Assembly: GCA_016858145.1 (NCBI GenBank)
Contig: JAEHOE010000009.1
Location: forward strand, 806,001 to 870,000
Source: Edaphochlamys debaryana
Lineage: Eukaryota > Chlorophyta > Chlorophyceae > Chlamydomonadales
Direction of reading: 5' to 3'
Length of the DNA stretch: 64,000 bases
The notes under the pieces were generated by a model. It saw only the letters and a program-made list of their open reading frames with translations. It did not search any database and had not been told where the DNA came from. Numbering within the stretch: the first letter of the stretch is position 1; each line of letters opens with the position of its first letter. Positions 45,448 to 58,300 of the stretch are shown in pieces. The position numbers and the translations under genes are program-made.

Positions 45448-47303
45448 CAGCTGAGCGCGCTGTCGCAACGCGAGAGAAGAGTGCCAGCTCTGGGGCTGCC
45501 TCGCTGAGACACGATTGGGCTGCAACACGGGGGAGTGAAGCTGTCAAGGGCAGCTTTGGGGCTGTAGCTTACACGGCTCGGCACTCGACACCCATACATG
45601 CAACCGCCCGCCCGCTAGTCGGGCACCAGCGCGACACCGTCATGTCAGCACCGGCCAGTCTGCTCGGTCCATCCTTTATTAATATCCCAAGGGCCGACAA
45701 GGGCCAACGCCTTGCACGCCATGCCATGTACTCGCTACTGCATGCGCTGCCGTATCTCCCTCCAGCATCAGGAAAGCAGGCAATGTTTGCAGATACCGCA
45801 AGCAAGGGTTGACACCGGTAGTAAGGATGTGCATCAAACGGGCCCGAGCGGGCCTGGAAAGGGCCCCCACAGGCTTCAACGTCATTGCAACGAGGTTGGA
45901 TTCATGCTCCCAGCGGGCAGCGGCAGCAGGCAGCATCACGGCCGCATCGTTTCAGCCGAGGAAAGCCGATGACGAGTTTGAAGCCCTGCGCATCATATTA
46001 TGCGGGGCGGGTCTCCGTTCGTGGAATAGTATAACAACACGCACACAAGCGCCCCAGGCGGTGTCCATGCGCGCCCAAGCCTGTGTTATGGATAAAGGCT
46101 AAACATATTCTCGAATGATTGTCGTACAAACTGGATCCCATGATGCCACACGTGGCCCGTGGACGCTGCCGCAACGTAGAGGGTGGGCTTGCCTGCCGCC
46201 TGCCGGCCTCTGCCGTCAGTCGCCGTCTGCGTTGGCATGCAAGCTCCGACCCACACGTGTTCGCAGCAACGAGCAGCCATAGCTTGTGAGCTCCAAGCAA
46301 GCAAAGGCTTGTTCGGGACCAACACACGCGCCGACTAGCCTGCCCAAATGACACTAAACGGTACTATGACAAGGAGAAAGAACGCTCCCCACTGGACCTT
46401 TATTCGTCCGTATTGGGCCTCTCGTGGACCCATGAAACCGCACGCAACCCGCGGCACCACACCACAGACACATCAACACAACGCCGCACAGCAATCAGTG
46501 TTAGGCGGGGCGCCTCCTGACCTACGTCTTCTGCTGCCTGCCTGATCAGACAGGGTGAGTGGGAACCCTTAGGGCATTGCCCGTCATGTGGAAAGCCCGC
46601 TCACAAAAGTGCCGTTCGTCTCCGCAGCTTGCGATCTCGCACCAGCATCATAGTTGTCCAAGTCCAAGTCTGGCGCGCAAAGGCGCAGGCCCCAAAACTG
46701 AAAAGCACGTGCGAAGCACACGGCGCGGCACCGCACGGCCGTACAGCGCCGACGCACATCGGCAGCACACCAACCGTACATTAGTATTCGTATCCCGCCA
46801 GGCCGTGACGCACCCACACCCACACCCACGCCCCGCACATCCTCGCACGCGCGTTGCTTGCAGCGCTGGCAAGGAGGGTCAAGGGCCCCGGTCCATCTGA
46901 CGGCCGGGCTTTATGCAACGCAGAACAATCGTAGATGCCGGTCACCCAACCAGCGCTAAAGCGTCTGTGGTCCGTTGGATCTGACACAGGCACACGAGAG
47001 CAAAACACGGCAGCCTTCCATCCCACTGAGCCAGAATTGCCTTTTCCTCAGCACGCTCAGCTCAGCACGCAACAAAATCAAGCTGGCGGTTGCCGTACAT
47101 ATCTCACTCCCCTGCGGTAGTCCGACGCGTTTGTTCCTTACGTTCGTTTTGGCTGCGTCAGTTGACGGAAGGGCCTCGCATATCCTACCAGGTCCCATCC
47201 GCTGCGGCAGGGAATTTCCCCGCGGTTTTTGGCCAGGGATTCAACCCATGCTGGCCCCACGCCCGCTTCGGGCCCGAGCGATCAGCGTTTGCCGTTCCTC
47301 ACC

Positions 47304-49145
47304 CTACCCTGAGAAGCAGCCAAACAGCCTCGCAAGCAGGCGCCCTCGCTTGTGCTCCTTCCGTGCGCCGACCGTGTCCGTCTCCGCCTCAGCGGCCTTC
47401 GCCACCTGAGCCGCCGCCTCCGGTCCGGCCTGGCTCGACGGCGCCGCCAGCGGCCCGACCACCTCAACCACCTCAACCGCCACGTCGTCCGTCTGCGTCA
47501 CCGTCTCCGCCGCCGGCGGCACGGCCAGCTTGGTGTCGGTTGCCAGCCAGGACAACCGATTGTACGACAGGCCCTCGGGCAGGCCGAAAAGGTCGGCGCG
47601 GGTTGACAGGGCTGACGGGGGCTCCGTGGGCCGAAGGGACGCGCGGGCGTGGTGTGATGAAGCCTGCTGGCCAAGGGCCACGGCCGCGGCCCATGCCGTA
47701 AGCCAATCGTGGCCGAAGCCGGGCGGGGGGGCGGCGCCGCCGCAGCTGGCGGCGGCGGCGGCGAAGAGGCCGGCGGCGGCCTGGGTTTGCGCGTCGTAGC
47801 CCATCTCGCAGCAGCGGCGGCGGCGGTGCCTCTCCCGGTCGGCGGGGGTGGGCGCCGGCAGGGGGCCGGCGTTGAAGTGCGGCGCCAGCGCGGCGGCGGC
47901 AGAGGAGCGGAACTCGCCGGCGGAGTTGACCGCCGACGCCGCGGCGGACGGCCCCGGCGGCGCCGTCGGGACGGCGGAGGCGGTCGCGCGCGCGGCGCGC
48001 ACTGCCGCCGCCGGGACGGCGGCGGCGCGGTAAAAGGCCTCGGCGGCAAAGCTGCGGCTGCTGCCGCCGCGGCGGGGCATCGGCGGCAGCATCGGCGGCC
48101 GCCCGTAGGCGGCCGCGGCGGCGGCGGGGGCCAGCGGCGGACCTGCCAGGTCGTCCTCTGTCAGCAGGCCGACCGCCCGTCCGGCTGAGGCTGAGTTCAG
48201 GGCCATCAGGTTGGTGAAGGATGAAGAGTCTAAGATCGCGGCCCACATCGCCCCGGCGTGGCCGTTGGTGGTGTTTGAACGGCACGCGCCGGCGGCGGCG
48301 TCGCCAAAGCCGGGGGCGCCGCCGCCGGCGCCGTTGGTGACGGTTAGGAGTTGGACGGTGTCGATGGCGCGGGCGTTGGCGGCTCCATGGGGGACAGGGA
48401 AGCGCTCCCGTACGAAGTCCATGTCCGTGATGAACAGGGCCTCCGCCTCCGCCGCCTCCGCTGCGGCCTTTGCCGCCGCCGCCGCCCCTGCCGTCGCCGC
48501 CGCCGGCGCGTCCGCCACCGTCGCGGAGGCCGACTCGATGCCGTCCGCCGACGCCGCTATGGGGCTGAGCTTGGCGGCGGGCGCGGTCCGGGAGGCACGC
48601 GGCGGCTGCGGCCCGTCCGTGGAGCCGCGACCGCTGGCCACCGTCGACGGCCCAAGCGAAGACATGTTGCCGTTGCTCCCGACCGTGCCGGTCCCCGTGC
48701 GGCCGTTCAGCCAGCGAGAACCGCAGTGTCCGGCGTCGGTCGAGGCATCGCCGATCTCGCCGTCCGAGCCGCTGCCCAGGTCGTGGTCGTTGTCCACGTG
48801 GTACGCGGGTGGATAGAACGGTGACGACGCCGAGGAGGAGGATAGCGCGCACGACGCAGCGGAGATGGGCGCTGGCTTGGCGTGAGCGCTGGGCATTGAT
48901 GCGCCGCGGAAACCGCTCTTTGTCATGTCACGGAGCGACTCGGGCAGCGTGCTGAGCGGCGAGGAGTTGGATGCATGGTCGTATTTGCGCTCAAAGGTAT
49001 CAAAGAAGTCGTGGGCAGGAGTCTTGAGCGTCAGAGGGCAGCTGTCGCGCGGTGCGTGGCCATCCTCGAATGCTGCGGCAGGTGCGAACTCCTCCACCCC
49101 CGAGTCCGCCCGACCCGAACATGCGTTCATGCCTGCTGTATTCAT
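47304..49145 (-). CDS. Hypothetical Ala-rich protein with Cys-Phe C-terminus
   Basis: A single long open frame of 613 codons runs from the ATG at 49145 to a stop at 47304. The frame stays open above 49145 and a CCGCGCAG acceptor sits near 49172, so an upstream exon is possible. I do not recognise it. Residues about 30-80 look structured and partly charged (LKTPAHDFFDTFERKYDHAS, LPESLRDMTKSGFRG). The middle is Ser, then Ala/Gly-rich, around a more conserved-looking EALFITDMDFVRERFPVPHG and TVQLLTVTNGAGG. Later come RERHRRRRCCEMGYDAQTQ and LSTRADLFGLPEGLSYNRLS. The end, KEHKRGRLLARLFGCFSG, is a basic amphipathic stretch with a Cys-Phe, like the 19317 gene; such ends can be membrane-associated or palmitoylated, which is only a guess here. 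Confidence 0.65.
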   Translation of the reverse strand: MNTAGMNACSGRADSGVEEFAPAAAFEDGHAPRDSCPLTLKTPAHDFFDTFERKYDHASNSSPLSTLPESLRDMTKSGFRGASMPSAHAKPAPISAASCALSSSSASSPFYPPAYHVDNDHDLGSGSDGEIGDASTDAGHCGSRWLNGRTGTGTVGSNGNMSSLGPSTVASGRGSTDGPQPPRASRTAPAAKLSPIAASADGIESASATVADAPAAATAGAAAAAKAAAEAAEAEALFITDMDFVRERFPVPHGAANARAIDTVQLLTVTNGAGGGAPGFGDAAAGACRSNTTNGHAGAMWAAILDSSSFTNLMALNSASAGRAVGLLTEDDLAGPPLAPAAAAAAYGRPPMLPPMPRRGGSSRSFAAEAFYRAAAVPAAAVRAARATASAVPTAPPGPSAAASAVNSAGEFRSSAAAALAPHFNAGPLPAPTPADRERHRRRRCCEMGYDAQTQAAAGLFAAAAASCGGAAPPPGFGHDWLTAWAAAVALGQQASSHHARASLRPTEPPSALSTRADLFGLPEGLSYNRLSWLATDTKLAVPPAAETVTQTDDVAVEVVEVVGPLAAPSSQAGPEAAAQVAKAAEAETDTVGARKEHKRGRLLARLFGCFSG

Positions 49146-52100
49146 CCGCGCGCCTCCAAGCGCCCAGCGACCTGCGCGGACGCGGCAAAACAACGTCGGT
49201 TGGGAAATCTTCAGTGTGATAATGCTGTCAGTCCACAGGCTTGCGCCATCGCTCAAAGACCGCGTTCGCTATCGCACTGGTGGACGGAGCTCAGGAGCCA
49301 CAGCGGAAGGAGCCACCTCTGCGGACCGCGGAGGATCCGCTGTGCCCTATCAGACAGGAAGCCACGGGCACGTTCCTTACAGCAGGCAGGCATGCTAATG
49401 TTGCCACTGTACGCGGCCGCTGCCCTGACCGCGGGACTGCCAGCGCGGAGTGCGAATCGTCACCGCTTACCCTTAAGGTTGAGCCCGGAGAGATGAAAGC
49501 AGGCTTGGTATTGTCTAGCGTCTTCAGCACGAGCCGCACTGCGTCTCGGGTACAAGACAAGGAGACCGGCGCGCGCCCAACTCTCCGCGGCTACTGCGCT
49601 TATGTGTGCTACTTGTGTGCCAGCACCGGATGTATGTTATGTGTGCTAATGAGGTGTGCTGAGCTACAGCGGCGGCCTCGCTTCGGGTTCGCGCACGTAC
49701 GGCGTTTTTCAGGCTTATTGCGCTGCGTCACCCGCGCGTGAGGGAGATTAGCAGTAAGCCTGGTTCAAGCCTGCGACCGCGACCCCTTTCAGTTGCGGGT
49801 CCCAGTCATGCCGACGTTCAAGTGCTGCCGCCGCGCAGGGTAAGCGACTCGAGGTCGGCGACTGGTTTTTACCCGCCCTATGCCCCAGCTTAAGTTAGCT
49901 ATGCAGTAGAGCAGCTATTAGAGGCACGGACACGCTTAGGGCGATGCACCTGGGGGCCGCCTGGGGGATGCGGGACCCGTGCAGTGTAGTGCGAAGTATC
50001 GCAGTGTATTGCAATGGGAGAAACGGCCTCAAGTCGAGCCAAGCAACTCCTGGACAGCGCGATACGACTGGTGCTGAAAGCCTGGGGTCTACGGAGTTGG
50101 GGGAGGCACCACCGATGCTTGGTGACTTAGCTGCGTGGCTGGAGGCTATGCCCTCCGACCCCCATCAGCCTCCATGTTAACCTCTCTCCCTCTCCTCTAG
50201 CTCAAGCACTCGGCGTGTCCACACGGTCCAAACCCTCCCCCTCGACCCCCCTCCCCAGCTTGTTCCCTCTTGTCTTGTTAGTTGCCTGGGCAGCAGGGCA
50301 GTTACAGGCAGGTCGGACGAGGGCAGTGCCCCGCGCCAGAGCCCTTGCTTTTCGCGTACCCTCGTCGCCCGTTTCTCCTTCCCCCGTCAGAGCCCTTGGC
50401 GGCATCTCTTCTCAGCGCCCTCGCAGCTCTCAGCGCTTTGGCCAGGAATTGCGGAGAGCGAGATATTACACAGGCCACACCTGCGGAGAGGAGAGTTTGT
50501 GCAGGCAAACAGAGGTGCGAGCAAACGCAGGGTGGGTGGGTCAGGAGGGTCGTCAGGAACTCTTGTGGCATGGGGTGCAAAACTTTCGTCCCTACCCCCC
50601 CCCCTGACCCCACGTCCGCCGCCCGGGTGTCCGGAGAGGAGGATTTGTGCGGGGATATGCAGGGTACGAGCGTACGACCGCCTCAGCCGAGCCCCCAGCC
50701 CCCTTGGCCGCTGTGTCCCCGGCTTTGGCCCTGTCGGCAGGATGGGGTTAGGAGGCATGAGGACAATGGTGTTTGATGGGCTCACCCGAGGGCTCACCCC
50801 CTTTCGGAATGCGCCCCCTGTCGTCATCCTCCGGACTGCGCTGCACGGCCCCTGCACCCCTTTCGCGGGCACAGAAACTCCGCACAACTGGCCTTCACTT
50901 CACCGCTTTGTTGTTCTCCTGACGTGTGGTATTCTGCACCCGGGGGTTGGGGACTGGGGAGCGGGCGACGGAGGACGGGCCCCTCGGCCTCGTCGTCTAC
51001 GCGGCTTGACTCCTGCGAGCCCAGACCCCTCAGCCTGCGTAGTCTGCGACCCTCGCCCTACGCCCACAACGAGGCGCTTCGCCCTACGTTGATGTCTTCT
51101 CACCCCTCAGCCTCCACAACTGTAACCTGCCCTTCGCGTGCGTGACCCGCCCCACGCCGGATGCGGAGGCACTGATGCACGGCCCCCAAGGCCCGAGCAA
51201 CCCGCTGCACGGCCCCACAGGCCCCTCAAGCGCACCATGCAGCATTACGTCGCCAGACATTCCAACGGTCCGCTGTCTGCGCTGGACCTAGCGGGTGGAC
51301 GCCGGCACCCGCGGGGGCCACACCCAGTTGCACATAACCCTAGGGAGCGCGCATTTCACAGGTTTACACACCCTTGCCTTTAGGATCTATAGCATCGTGT
51401 AGACACTCACGGCTGTGTGCGGGGCCCGCATGTGGCTTTCGGCTGTCACATTAGGCCCGTGCCCCGCACCAATGCTTGCCATCCCGCGCTCGCTGGGGCT
51501 CGACTGCACGCAAAACACACACTCCGTACCATTTCACGAAGCGCGAGGGCCCACGAAACAAGTCTGGATCACGTCTATCGTACCCCTGGCCCCTGATGCG
51601 CGAACGAGGATGCGATGCCCCAATACATGCGAGCCGTGGCTCCGCGCCGGAAACCTACAGTCAGCACGGTGCTATCGTGTGATCTCTCTAGAGAAAGCTA
51701 ATTGCGGTATGCATGTCTGGGCATGCAGCGGTGGGATATGCGACTGATGCGACTGAGGAGCTCACGACGCCTATCTACCTAGGCCACCAAAGAGGAGATT
51801 ACCCAGATCACCCTGCTGTCAACCCAACTGTCATGTGTCCACACACATTGTCACTCGCGGGCCCACCTCGATCGCAAGACGTCGAACCCGAGGGCTGGCT
51901 CATCCATACGAAGGCTCTTCGAGGCGTGGCAGAACGGGCAATCCCCTGCTCTGTGCTTTTGTGTCCTGCCACTACCACCTTCCCACATCGCCATATAACC
52001 ACACACAAACAAAGAGAATAGGCAGCTCACGAAGTAGAGCTCCTGGCACACACATCCAGCTCACGGTCACACCACACGCATAACACATATGTTCCACCCC

Positions 52101-52399
52101 GCCCGCAGACACAGGGACGATGACCACGTTCATCGCAACACACACAGAAAGGAATGCCGGTACGCCCTACCAGGAAGCATGCAGGTTGCTCAATGAATCC
52201 AATCCACGGCTCACCGAGCGCCCTACCGTCCCCGCCTCCTCGCCGCACAGGAGAAGCTCGCCCCTCCCCCCGCCTTGAGACTCCGCCTCGCAGGGTCAGG
52301 GACTCCAACCACGGCCACCACAGCTTGCTCGCGCACTCCTGCCTCCTGCCTGCCTGCCTCAGCGCTTCAGCCACACCACTACACTAGATGTACGGTACA
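49146..52399. other. Non-coding gap between the 47304 gene and the subtilase
   Basis: No convincing gene. It should contain the upstream region (or a first exon) of the minus-strand gene starting at 49145, and the 3' UTR of the subtilase ending at 52400. The dispersed repeat at 50808-50882 is here. A short duplication, CACTAGATG, flanks the subtilase stop. Confidence 0.4.
50808..50882 (-). repeat. Dispersed repeat, inverted partner of 45388-45447
   Basis: Its reverse complement matches 45388-45447 over GGGGCCGTGCAGCG.AGTCCG and flanking bases, with a small insertion. It probably belongs to a degraded repeat family. Confidence 0.5.
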
Positions 52400-55300
52400 C
52401 TAGATGAGCGACTCGGACGGCGGCCGCGGCGCTGGCGGCGCCGAGGGCTGCCCCGACGCGTCCCGCGGCGTGGGCGGCGGCGCCTGCGCCGCCGCCGCCA
52501 TCTGCCCCCGCAGCGCCGACGCCTGCCGCTGCGCCTGCTGCTGCGCCGACGCCAGGCTGGCGGCGATGGCTGCGTCCATGGCCGCTGCCTCGGCGTCGGC
52601 GGCGCTGCGGGCGGCGGACTCCTTGGCGGCCTGGGGCGGGGGAGGGTGGGGATGGGGATGGGGGTGGGGGTGGGGATGGCGTGGGGTAATGAGGGGCGGG
52701 TGTTGGCCAGGGGGTGTTTGGCACTGAGCGCGATCGTGGGTGGTCAGGGGGCCGGAAGAGCGGGCAGCCGACGCATTGGCGGCTTGCTGGGGTGGAGGAG
52801 GGTGCCAGGGTGGAGAAGGGAAGAGGACCCCCGCAGAATCGTACCCTCAATACTGGTGAACGACCCGCACCAAACCGCCAACCGCCAACCGCCAACAAAC
52901 CACCCCAATACTCACCACTGCCAAGCTGGCCTGCATCGCCCTCCGCAGGTTCTCCTCCTCGATAGACGCCGCAATGGCACGCCGCACCCGCTCCTCTTCC
53001 GCCGCCTCCACTCGCGACCGTTCGGCTTCCGCCGCGCTCGCCGCCAGCGCCGCCGCCAGCGCGGGGTCGGTCGGCACGCCAACCGCCGGGCCGTACGACA
53101 TTGTCGCGTACGGCATGGGTACGACGCCGCCGCTCGACGACGGCGGGAGTGGAAGTGACGGGTTCGGCGAGCCGAGGGCGGCGGAAGAGTTGCCGCGAGC
53201 GTTACGGGACCCGGCGCCGCCGCCGCCGTGGGAGAGGTTGCGCATGCTGTTCTGACCGTTGAGGTGGCCGTTGGAGTGACCGTTGGAGTACCCGACGGAG
53301 CCCATCGGCTGCATGGAGATGCCGTTGCCCACGTGGACCGCCGGTGGCGCGTTGTACCGCTTCCGCAGGTGGCGGCGGCGCGCGTACACGATGCCAACCG
53401 TCGCGGCGACGATGACGATCGCGCCCACGGCCACCAGTACGGCAATCACGATCGTACGGGTGGATCCAGAAGATCCGCCCGACGGTTGGCCGACTTCGAT
53501 GGTGGTTGAGCCGTCGGGCGGTAGGGTGTCATCGACAGCGAAGAAGTACGCCTGACAAGAGGGGCAACAGGGCAGGGCAGCGTGCGGGACGTGAGGGCTG
53601 AACAAAGGGCCTGTGAAGGGTCCATAAAAAGCAGGAGGGAAAGCACGCCAAGACGCCCAGCCCCAACAAGAAAGCTCCCAAAACGCAAAGCAGCTCATGT
53701 GGGAGGCCCTGCCTTGCTAGCCACAACCGTTTCCTCGGGGGGCGGCTGCAGGTGACCTCAAAGCGCCCTTGCCCCCTGCTCTCACCGGCTGCCGCTCATC
53801 TGATGGCACCCCAAAGCTAGATGCCACCTCACCTGGGTCGGGTCGCCCACGTTACCCGCTCGGTCCATGGCTCGGACCTGGAAGGTGTAGTATCCGGAGC
53901 TGCGGGGGGATAAGGGGGGGGTGGGCAAGTGGCGGGGGTCGGGTCGCTGCGGTAGGGACGGAGCCCTAGGATCCAGCACTGCGGGCTCAAATAGCACATA
54001 CAGACGCAAGAATGCGGTTCGGGGGCCATCCCCTCCATCGCCCCTCCGCAGCGCCTGTACGGCAGGGGTTGCAAGCCGCACCACAACGACCGTTCGCCCA
54101 CCTGAAGCCGTCGTACGTGACGTTGGTGGCCGTGCCGTTGGCGTCGCACACGTGCCAACTGCTGAGCTGTACGGCAGATCCGTTGGAGATGCGCAGGCCG
54201 ATCACCTGAGGTGCGGAGTGGGAGTGGGTGGGAGATGTGGGATGTGAGATGTGAGACCATCCAGGCTATCCAGGCTGCGCTGTGTCCATTGCGCCCAGAG
54301 GCTATACTGCCATCCCGCTGCCCCCGTGCCCCTCTCCCCTCTGCCTGCTCTCTCCCAGCCCCCAGCACTCGTGCACTATTATGCGCCCTGCGCCCGCCCC
54401 CCTCTCTTCCCGCGCACTCGCATCCGTACGGACCGCACGTCTGTACGACCGCTTGCATCCCCTCTCTTCCTGGCTACCCCCGCGCCCCATGTGCATCTAC
54501 TTCTAGCACCCCGCACCTCGCCCTACGGACACGTCGCCCGCACCTCCCAGATGTGCCCCGCATTGCAGTCCGCTCTCAACCCCGCACCTGCTGGAGCAGC
54601 GACCGAGCGGCGCCCCCAGCCCCCAGCACTCATGCCCCCAGTTGCACCCCCTCTCCTCTCCTCTGCCCCCGCGCCCCAATTGCATCTTCTTCCAGAACCC
54701 CGCACCTGTTGGAGCAGGGACCGAGCGGCGCGACGGCTGGCGCCCCCAGGGGTCAGCAGCGGCACGGCCGCCGTCTTGGCTGAGCCAGTGACGTTGGCGA
54801 GTGGAGGCGAGGGCGCGGGCAGCGGGGCCGGCGGCGCGGGCGGCGGCGAGGCGGGCGGCGGCGCCGAGACGGCTGTTAGCAGGCACTGCTGCTGGGACAG
54901 GCCGCTGGGCGAGGCGTCGGGTTTGTCGGTGGAGGCAAAGGAGAAGGAAACCTGCGAAAGAGGTGGGATAGAACAGGACGATGTGGAATGGGACACAGCG
55001 TTTCCAAGCTGATCGGGTGGAGACTGCCAGCCAGGGGACCAAGGTTCCACGGGGCAGGGGCAGATGGAGCCTAGGATACCAACGGCCACTGAAGATCGGA
55101 AGCCCCAATCGGAGATGCGGCTGTTGCAAATCTCCCCCGCAGCCGATTAGGGCTAAGGATGAGGGATATGAACGGCGACTGATGGTCGACGATCACCCGC
55201 GGCCGAGCTCACCCGCGGCGGCAGCATGCGTCCCGCCGCGAGCGGCGGCGTGAAGATCCGACTGCGGGGAGAGAGGGCGGCGGGGTGGGCGGGGGCGCTG

Positions 55301-58300
55301 TTGGCGGGGGCAAGGGAGCCGGTAAGCAATCGGTCACGAAGACGCGGCGGCCAAAGGCAAGCGGGTGCGATCGGCGCCGGTGTGCCCATGCATGGGCCAG
55401 AATGCTACATACGCCAGGTTCTGTGCCTGGACACATCTTGACGTGGACAAGGACTTGATGCTTGCCTGATGGGCGGCGTGCGGTCGATCACAATGGGGAA
55501 GTCGGCGCTGGCCCGCAGGCCCGCACCGTCCGCGGCGGCAATGGACCACAGGTAGGAGCCCTCCTGCACCGTGTACCTGTCAGGGGGGGGAGGGGAAGGC
55601 GGGGGGGGGGCAAGGAAAGGGCGGAAGAGGTGAGAGGGGGGGCGGGTGGGGGCTAAATCTGAAGGCGGCGGCCCCGCCCGTTCGCGCCCCCCTGACCAGG
55701 GAGGGAAAGGCGGAAAGGGGGGTGGAAAGGTGCCCAAACCCGCTCCCTGTCCCCCACCCTCAGCAAACGCCCTGTCAATCCCTCGCCTCCCCTCTCCCCA
55801 CACACGCACCTCGCGGGGTTGGGGCAGGGCGTGACCCATCTGGCCGAGGGGGACCCGGGCGGGAACTGGGCGTCCCCCACCGACACATTAGTAATGTCGA
55901 CCAGGAAGGTCCAGCGCAGGGAGCAGCTCACGTTGGCCACGCCTGTACGAGGGAGGGGATGGATATTACGTAAGGAGGTTACGTAATGGGGGAGGGCGAC
56001 AGTCATTAGTCATGTCCACAAGGAAGATGGTCAGAGAGCGCAGGGAGCAGCTCACATTGGCCACGCCTACACGGGCCACGCCTACATTGGCCACGTGATG
56101 GCTGTCTCTCCGCTAAAACCATCTGCTGCATTCCAGTGCTGCCCTCCCACACAGCTGCAGTGTAGTTGCATTAACCCTGCCCCCATTCCAAGTTTTAAAC
56201 CCAGAAAGCCGCACGTCCTGCCCTCCCGGATAGCATTCATAATTTCAAACCCAGAAAGCCTGGGGCCCCACCTGTGCCGCTCGCCCGTCATCCATTCATT
56301 GGAAGGTCAGAGGAGCTCCTGACTCATTACTACCTATCGGCCATGCGCTATTCCTCGACTCGATCCTTTCCCACCTGTGCCGCTGGGCCCGTCATCCACC
56401 GTGAAGTTCCACGCGAGGCGCGAGGCGGTGGCGGCGGGGGGCACCAGGGCCGTGATGACGGGGGGGGACAGGTCGGTGCGGAAGGGCACGGCCGTGGGGT
56501 CGCCCATGTTGCCCGCGGCGTCGCGGCCCTGCGGGGCGGGTTCGGTTGGGTTGGTTGGGTTGGTTGACAGGTTGCAAGGCGGCTTGGTTAGTTGGTTAGC
56601 ATTTGTTGGGGCCGGGCGTGGAACCCGTGGCTTGGAACCCATGGAGTAGCAAGCTTGTGACAAGTTAAAACTCCATCACCTCCATCACACGTTTCAGACG
56701 GCGTCTTCACGCCAAACGCCTTACCTTGACTTGGAAAAGCCAGAAGCCCTCGGTCACGTTGTCGTGCGTGGAGGTCCCGGCGCAGGGCGCAAAGGCGTTT
56801 GGCGGCGCGTCGGGTGTGTCGGGGTCGGGGGCGGAGGAGGCGGGTCCCATCCAACGGCAGAAGAAGGCGCGGACGTCCCCCTCAGAGCCGCCGTCGCCGA
56901 AGGCGATCGTGACCCGCGGGTCGGACTGCGTGGCGCCGGGCTTGCGAGTGACGTTGACGATGGGCGGAGTGGTGTCCACCTGTGGACGGGGTGTAACGGG
57001 GTTGGGAGGGAGGCAGGGATGGGGGGTGGGGTGGGTGGGGTGGGTGTGGGGCTGAAGTGGAGTCAAGTAAGGCAGCGCAAGCGAAGCTATGACGGCCTGG
57101 GACTGGTCGTGAACGGGAGCCCGCTCAATCTCATGAGTATCATAGATGTAAATGTAGATCTAGATTGGCTTTATAGGGTGACCTGCAGTGACCAAAACCC
57201 ACCGTAACGCTCGCCACCGCCCACGTGGAAGCGTCGGTGCTGCCCGTGGGTCGTACGGCAACCAGGTACTGCCCATCGGTTGGGACCCGGACCTGAGAGG
57301 GGGCAGAGGAAGGGGAGGGGTTGAATGATTCTGGTTCCTCGGCCCGGCCGCCCCTGGCTCCCCGCGCCAACCGCCAACCACCCACGGGTCCAACCGCAAC
57401 CGCCAACCACCGCCTCACGTTGAGCGAGCTCGAGCCCAGAGCCGTCCAGGTCGTTGCGGCCGTGAGCGACGTAACGCTCGCGGGCACCCCCGCAGGCACC
57501 AGCACAACCGTCGACTGGTAGTCGGTGGATGCTGCAACCACACAGCAGGCAGGGCAATGATAGGAGCTCAGAAAACGACGTGCGCAACGCAGGCTGAGGA
57601 ACTCGGCCTTCGCATACCCCACGTCGACATTCCCTTGGCAATGGAATGGGCAAACGGATCATCCGCACTGCCCGCACCCAGTTAACCCAACCCCGAGCCC
57701 CAACGCCGCTCCGTCCCGTCCCGCCCCGCCACGCAAGCTCCGCTCGCTCAGCCGAGTCACAACCCCATGCCCCCATGCCCCACTGCAACCCCGCCTGCCT
57801 GCGGTTCCGTCGGCCGCCGCCAGGACCCTCTCCAGCGGCGGTTGGTTGGGGTCGGGTGCGCCCACGAACAGGGTGACCGTGTAGTCGAGGGAGTCGTTTG
57901 CGATCACGCCGCCCACGGGGCCCGAGGCGAGTCGTGCGTAGGGCGTGTTGGGCTGGTAGCTGTGTGGCGGGCGGGGGGGGGCGGAGGGGCGGTTAGGGAT
58001 ATGGGTTGAGGGGCGGGGTTGGGGCAGAAGAAAAGGGGCAAAGAGATTCGCGCAGTGAGGCAACAGGCAAGCCAAGACAAGAACGCACCGGTCGACCGGG
58101 TCTACCAGGCCGATTTCCACTGCTCACTGTAGCCGCCCCACTCACCGCGTCTTCCACGTGACCTGCTTATTCTGCGTCTCGGCGTTCTTGGCTGCATCGT
58201 AGGCCAGCACCTGGGGGGGGGGGGGGGGGCGGCGGCCAGGACTACAGTCAATGACCTCTTCAGGGCACAGACGTCACACACGACCCACACTTCGTCCCCC

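Larger units (their letters stand above)
44130..47303. other. 3' UTR of the acyl-CoA oxidase, then non-coding gap
   Basis: A near copy of the stop-codon region (GAGCTG.(T/C)CGGGGTGCAGGT.TAG) follows the true stop at about 44153-44186. A TGTAA at about 45067 may be the polyadenylation signal. A 30-bp direct repeat lies at 45278-45345. The stretch 45388-45447 is an inverted partner of 50808-50882. No gene is supported. The upper end should hold the 3' UTR of the minus-strand gene ending at 47304. Confidence 0.45.
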